Below are positions 6,000-8,353 of a DNA stretch of 8,353 nt, in pieces. Below the pieces are notes generated by a model. That model saw only the letters and a program-made list of their open reading frames with translations. It was not told where the DNA came from and searched no databases. The position numbers were made by a program, and so were the translations under genes. The stretch is from Chitinophagaceae bacterium (GTDB taxonomy: Bacteria; Bacteroidota; Bacteroidia; Chitinophagales; Chitinophagaceae): contig JABMML010000258.1 in the NCBI GenBank assembly GCA_013205585.1, positions 1 to 8,353 on the forward strand, read 5' to 3'. Within the stretch, counting starts at the first letter, position 1. Each line of letters begins with the position of its first letter.

Positions 6000-7925
6000 T
6001 TATAAATTAATACTTATGCCAGTCATAACGTTAAACTTTTTACTGTTATATCCAACTACATCAAAGTATTGCTGATTGGTAATATTACGTAAATCAATAA
6101 ATACATTTAATCTTTTTGAATACTTATAGCCTAAATAACAGTCTAAAGTATAATATTGAGGCATTTTACTTGGACCTGCATCATATTCACCTTTCAATCT
6201 AGTACCTATATACCGATAAGAAGTGCTTATGGTAAGTAATTTAGTGGGTTGCAAAGTAAGAACACTATTTAAAGTAATATTAGGACGGCGAAATAAATTT
6301 TTAACTTTTACTTTATTTTCTGTTCCTTCCCCATCCACATAGGTAAAATTATTGGACCAATTACCTATTGCACCAATGGCAATCGTACTCTCCATTTCAA
6401 TGCCATAGTCTTGTTGTAGATCTCGATTTATATATTTACCGTCATATGTGACTGGGTCAGTAAAAAAAATAATTAAGTCTCTGGCGTCTCTTTTAAAACC
6501 AGTAAGCCTGAAGCTATTATTATGATTACGTGTAAAAGTTTGAAAACCTATTTCATAGTTATTACTTTTTTCGGGCTTTAAAGATTTATTACCATACTCA
6601 CTGTAAAGTTGATATAGCGATGGAATTTTATAAGCAGAAGAAATATTGACAAATAGTTTTGTATTATCATTAATATTATATGAAGGATTAAAGGTAAAGG
6701 TTGAATTACTCCCATAAATACTGTGACTATTCAATCTAAAACCCACTTCTATATTAAATCTTTTTAAATCCCTGATTATAATAGAATTATAAATTGATGT
6801 ATTATTTGCTTTTGCGCTATCACCTAACGCTGTTTTGTAAGGTCCATAATCACTAATACTAAAATAATTTTGCTTGGTATTCTGGTCAATGTATTGCAAA
6901 CCGGATACTAAGGATATAGTTTTACTTAATGGAATATTACCATATATTTCTGTAATTGCACTATTACCATTATAATTTCCTTTAGAATATTTAGCAAACC
7001 CACCCACACTAGCACTATCGTCTGTAAAAATCCTCTCTGCATTTATAAATGTTTGAGATAAATTAAGTTTTATTTTATCTACTGTATAAGTCAACTCCTG
7101 ATTGATAATAGTATTCTTGTTATCAATAACATTATCCTTGTCATCCTGAAATGCACCCGCATCAATATCTGCTTTATATTTGGCAAAACTTAATAAACTC
7201 TTTAATGCAAAATGATTGCTAATTTGGTAATGAAGATTTGATTGAATATTGTTTTGTGCAAACTTATCATTCTCAAAATTCTTAACGCCCGTACTATCGT
7301 AAGCTGAAGAAAATCCATTACTATTAGTAAAATTATATCCCACATTATAATTCAACTTTTTTATGGCACCTCCAATGCCTGCATTGCCTCGCAGAGTATT
7401 ATAGCTTCCATAACTAAGTAATGCCGTGGGTGTAATTTTATCTTTATTTCCTTTTTTTGTAATAATATTGATCACTCCAGCTACCGCATCACTTCCCCAT
7501 AAAGTGCTTTGTGCTCCTTTTAAAATTTCTATACGTTCTACTTGTCCAATAGCTATATTATTTAAATCAAAGCTGTTGTTTATTTGTGATGGATCGCCAA
7601 CAGGAACACCATCAATTAATATCAAAGCATTACCCGTACTTGCCCCACGAAAATATATATCCTGATTAGTACCTAAATTATTATTAGCCCCATTTATAAA
7701 AATGCCTGCTTGGTAATTAATAATTTCAGTAATTGTTTTGCCTACATTACGTTGTAATGTTTGCTGGTCGATAACAATTACTACTTTTCCTGTAGTGCTT
7801 TGTTTTTGTTCAAACTTTGTGGCTGTTACAATTACTTCATCTAAATCTTTTGTCTTAGAAGTGTCTTGAGCATGTAGCTGACTGCTGATAATGACAGCAG
7901 TCAAAACTAAAAATCTTTTTTTCAT
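6000..7925 (-). CDS. btuB: BtuB-like TonB-dependent outer-membrane corrinoid receptor
   Basis: This 641-residue protein is a TonB-dependent receptor that most likely imports cobalamin and other corrinoids across the outer membrane. Seen: an N-terminal signal peptide with a basic start and hydrophobic core, with likely cleavage after HAQ (residue 20); a TonB box region DEVIVTATK (29-37); a plug domain (about 45-160) with DIYFRGASTGNALILIDGVPVGD (89-111, BtuB-like), VERIEILKGAQSTLWGSDAV (129-148) and GVINIITKKG (150-159); then a beta-barrel rich in aromatic strands, ending in GISINL. There is no N-terminal carboxypeptidase-like extension as in SusC proteins, and the length matches BtuB (about 600-650). 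The last residue is Leu rather than the usual Phe or Trp. It is the first gene after the cobalamin riboswitch, which supports a corrinoid substrate. The ATG at 7925 is preceded by an A-rich tract, not a Shine-Dalgarno site, as normal for Bacteroidota. Confidence 0.93.
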   Translation of the reverse strand: MKKRFLVLTAVIISSQLHAQDTSKTKDLDEVIVTATKFEQKQSTTGKVVIVIDQQTLQRNVGKTITEIINYQAGIFINGANNNLGTNQDIYFRGASTGNALILIDGVPVGDPSQINNSFDLNNIAIGQVERIEILKGAQSTLWGSDAVAGVINIITKKGNKDKITPTALLSYGSYNTLRGNAGIGGAIKKLNYNVGYNFTNSNGFSSAYDSTGVKNFENDKFAQNNIQSNLHYQISNHFALKSLLSFAKYKADIDAGAFQDDKDNVIDNKNTIINQELTYTVDKIKLNLSQTFINAERIFTDDSASVGGFAKYSKGNYNGNSAITEIYGNIPLSKTISLVSGLQYIDQNTKQNYFSISDYGPYKTALGDSAKANNTSIYNSIIIRDLKRFNIEVGFRLNSHSIYGSNSTFTFNPSYNINDNTKLFVNISSAYKIPSLYQLYSEYGNKSLKPEKSNNYEIGFQTFTRNHNNSFRLTGFKRDARDLIIFFTDPVTYDGKYINRDLQQDYGIEMESTIAIGAIGNWSNNFTYVDGEGTENKVKVKNLFRRPNITLNSVLTLQPTKLLTISTSYRYIGTRLKGEYDAGPSKMPQYYTLDCYLGYKYSKRLNVFIDLRNITNQQYFDVVGYNSKKFNVMTGISINL

Positions 7926-8001
7926 TTTTTGAAAAATTTTTTGTTGTGACTGCTCCCGGTAAATAAAAAGATAGAAATATAAGAGTCCTAAGACGTTTAC
8001 A

Positions 8002-8029
8002 TTTCAAGCCTTTCTCCCGAAAGCTGAAA
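8002..8029 (-). promoter_or_regulatory. Candidate P13/L13 hairpin of the riboswitch expression platform
   Basis: On the minus strand, TTTCA-GC-TTTC pairs with GAAA-GGC-T-TGAAA with one bulged G and one unpaired T, leaving a GGGA loop closed by a C-G pair. It begins 14 nt after the end of the B12 box. In class-I cobalamin riboswitches a downstream loop, L13, kisses loop L5 of the aptamer; here CGGG (8019-8016) is complementary to CCCG in the conserved CCCCGTAG segment (8138-8131). No T-run follows, so it is not an intrinsic terminator by itself. Structural role is inferred. Confidence 0.5.
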
Positions 8030-8041
8030 ATTGTTGTTATA

Positions 8042-8216
8042 ATGGCAGGTCTTCTGACTTACTCCATTGTTCTAAGCCTTCCCGTTTTAACAGTGGCAGA
8101 TATTTAGAACAACACGAAAGGAGCTTACAGCTACGGGGATAGTTCCGGAATTTGACCGGATTCCCTTTTAATTACTATCTTTTACTTTAAAAGGATTGTA
8201 AACCAATATCTGATAA
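8042..8216 (-). ncRNA. Cobalamin riboswitch aptamer (B12 element)
   Basis: This is a cis-regulatory RNA in the leader of the btuB-like gene; binding of adenosylcobalamin or a related corrinoid is expected to repress the whole operon. On the minus strand the conserved blocks occur in order: GGTTT of P2 (8204-8200), GGGAA (8165-8161), a P4 stem TCCGG/CCGGA around TCAAATT, CCCCGTAGCTGTAA (8138-8125), GCCACTG (8097-8091), CGGGAAGGC (8084-8076) and the B12 box AAGTCAGAAGACCTGCC (8060-8044). A perfect 9-bp peripheral stem, TTGTTCTAA (8112-8104) with TTAGAACAA (8075-8067), encloses the GCCACTG and CGGGAAGGC blocks. CTCC (8122-8119) and GGAG (8065-8062) add four further pairs. The 5' boundary is approximate. 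About 116 nt of leader separate the aptamer from the start codon. Confidence 0.96.
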
Positions 8217-8353
8217 AAATAATGAAAGATTTTATAATGCCTTGTTCTAAGTTATTAACATCATATTATTATATTATAAATAAATAAAATTATTTACGGG
8301 TCCAAAGGTGTTAACCGCTGTTGAAATATCAGCATTAAAAGTTCGTGTTTTTG
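8217..8353 (-). promoter_or_regulatory. Upstream region that should hold the operon promoter
   Basis: The transcript must begin upstream of the aptamer, so the promoter should lie here; no gene is seen in this part. It is very AT-rich. A TTGGAC at 8305-8300 and a TATAAT at 8278-8273 occur on the minus strand, 21 nt apart, and the Bacteroidota consensus (TTTG then TAnnTTTG) is not clearly matched, so no exact promoter is called. A second copy of the aptamer stem strand CTTAGAACAA lies at 8251-8242. Confidence 0.3.

Noticed and set aside
8273..8305. TTGGAC and TATAAT as the operon promoter
   Set aside because: The 21-nt spacing and the non-Bacteroidota pattern in very AT-rich DNA make this too weak to call as a site.

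Overview
The window looks like part of a chromosome from a low-GC Bacteroidota, probably of the Chitinophagaceae/Sphingobacteriia kind. That is an inference from the low GC content, A/T-rich gene starts without Shine-Dalgarno sequences, a SusC/BtuB-style TonB receptor with a Bacteroidota-type signal peptide, and the presence of a DUF6580 membrane protein. No taxonomic marker gene is present.

Almost everything from about 8216 down to 799 is one minus-strand vitamin B12 uptake and salvage operon. It starts with a clear cobalamin riboswitch (about 8216-8042), whose leader also carries a candidate L13 kissing hairpin. Eight tightly packed genes follow: a BtuB-like TonB-dependent outer-membrane receptor, a DUF6580 multi-spanning membrane protein, a BtuF-like corrinoid-binding protein without a signal peptide, cobU, a DUF71/Dph6-like PP-loop ATPase, cobT, cobS and a cobC-like phosphatase. 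From cobU onward the gaps are 10 nt or less, or the genes overlap, so one polycistronic mRNA under riboswitch control is likely.

The genes make biochemical sense together. The receptor brings corrinoids across the outer membrane. DUF6580 is the only inner-membrane protein that could carry them further, since no BtuC or BtuD is encoded here. CobU activates adenosylcobinamide to the GDP form, CobT makes alpha-ribazole phosphate, CobS joins the two, and the CobC-like phosphatase removes the phosphate. This is a full nucleotide-loop assembly set. The DUF71 protein belongs to a family already predicted by comparative genomics to act in B12 salvage in bacteria, with unknown chemistry. No corrin-ring synthesis gene, adenosyltransferase (cobA/pduO), cbiB or cbiZ is present in the window.

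On the plus strand at the left edge, 148-447 encodes a small MTH1187/YkoF-type thiamine-binding protein, convergent with the operon. Between it and the operon end (448-798) lies a gene-less stretch holding several short inverted repeats, one of which is a weak terminator candidate. The most interesting part is the set of three poorly understood proteins (DUF6580, the leaderless corrinoid-binding protein and the DUF71 ATPase) locked inside an otherwise classical B12-controlled operon.
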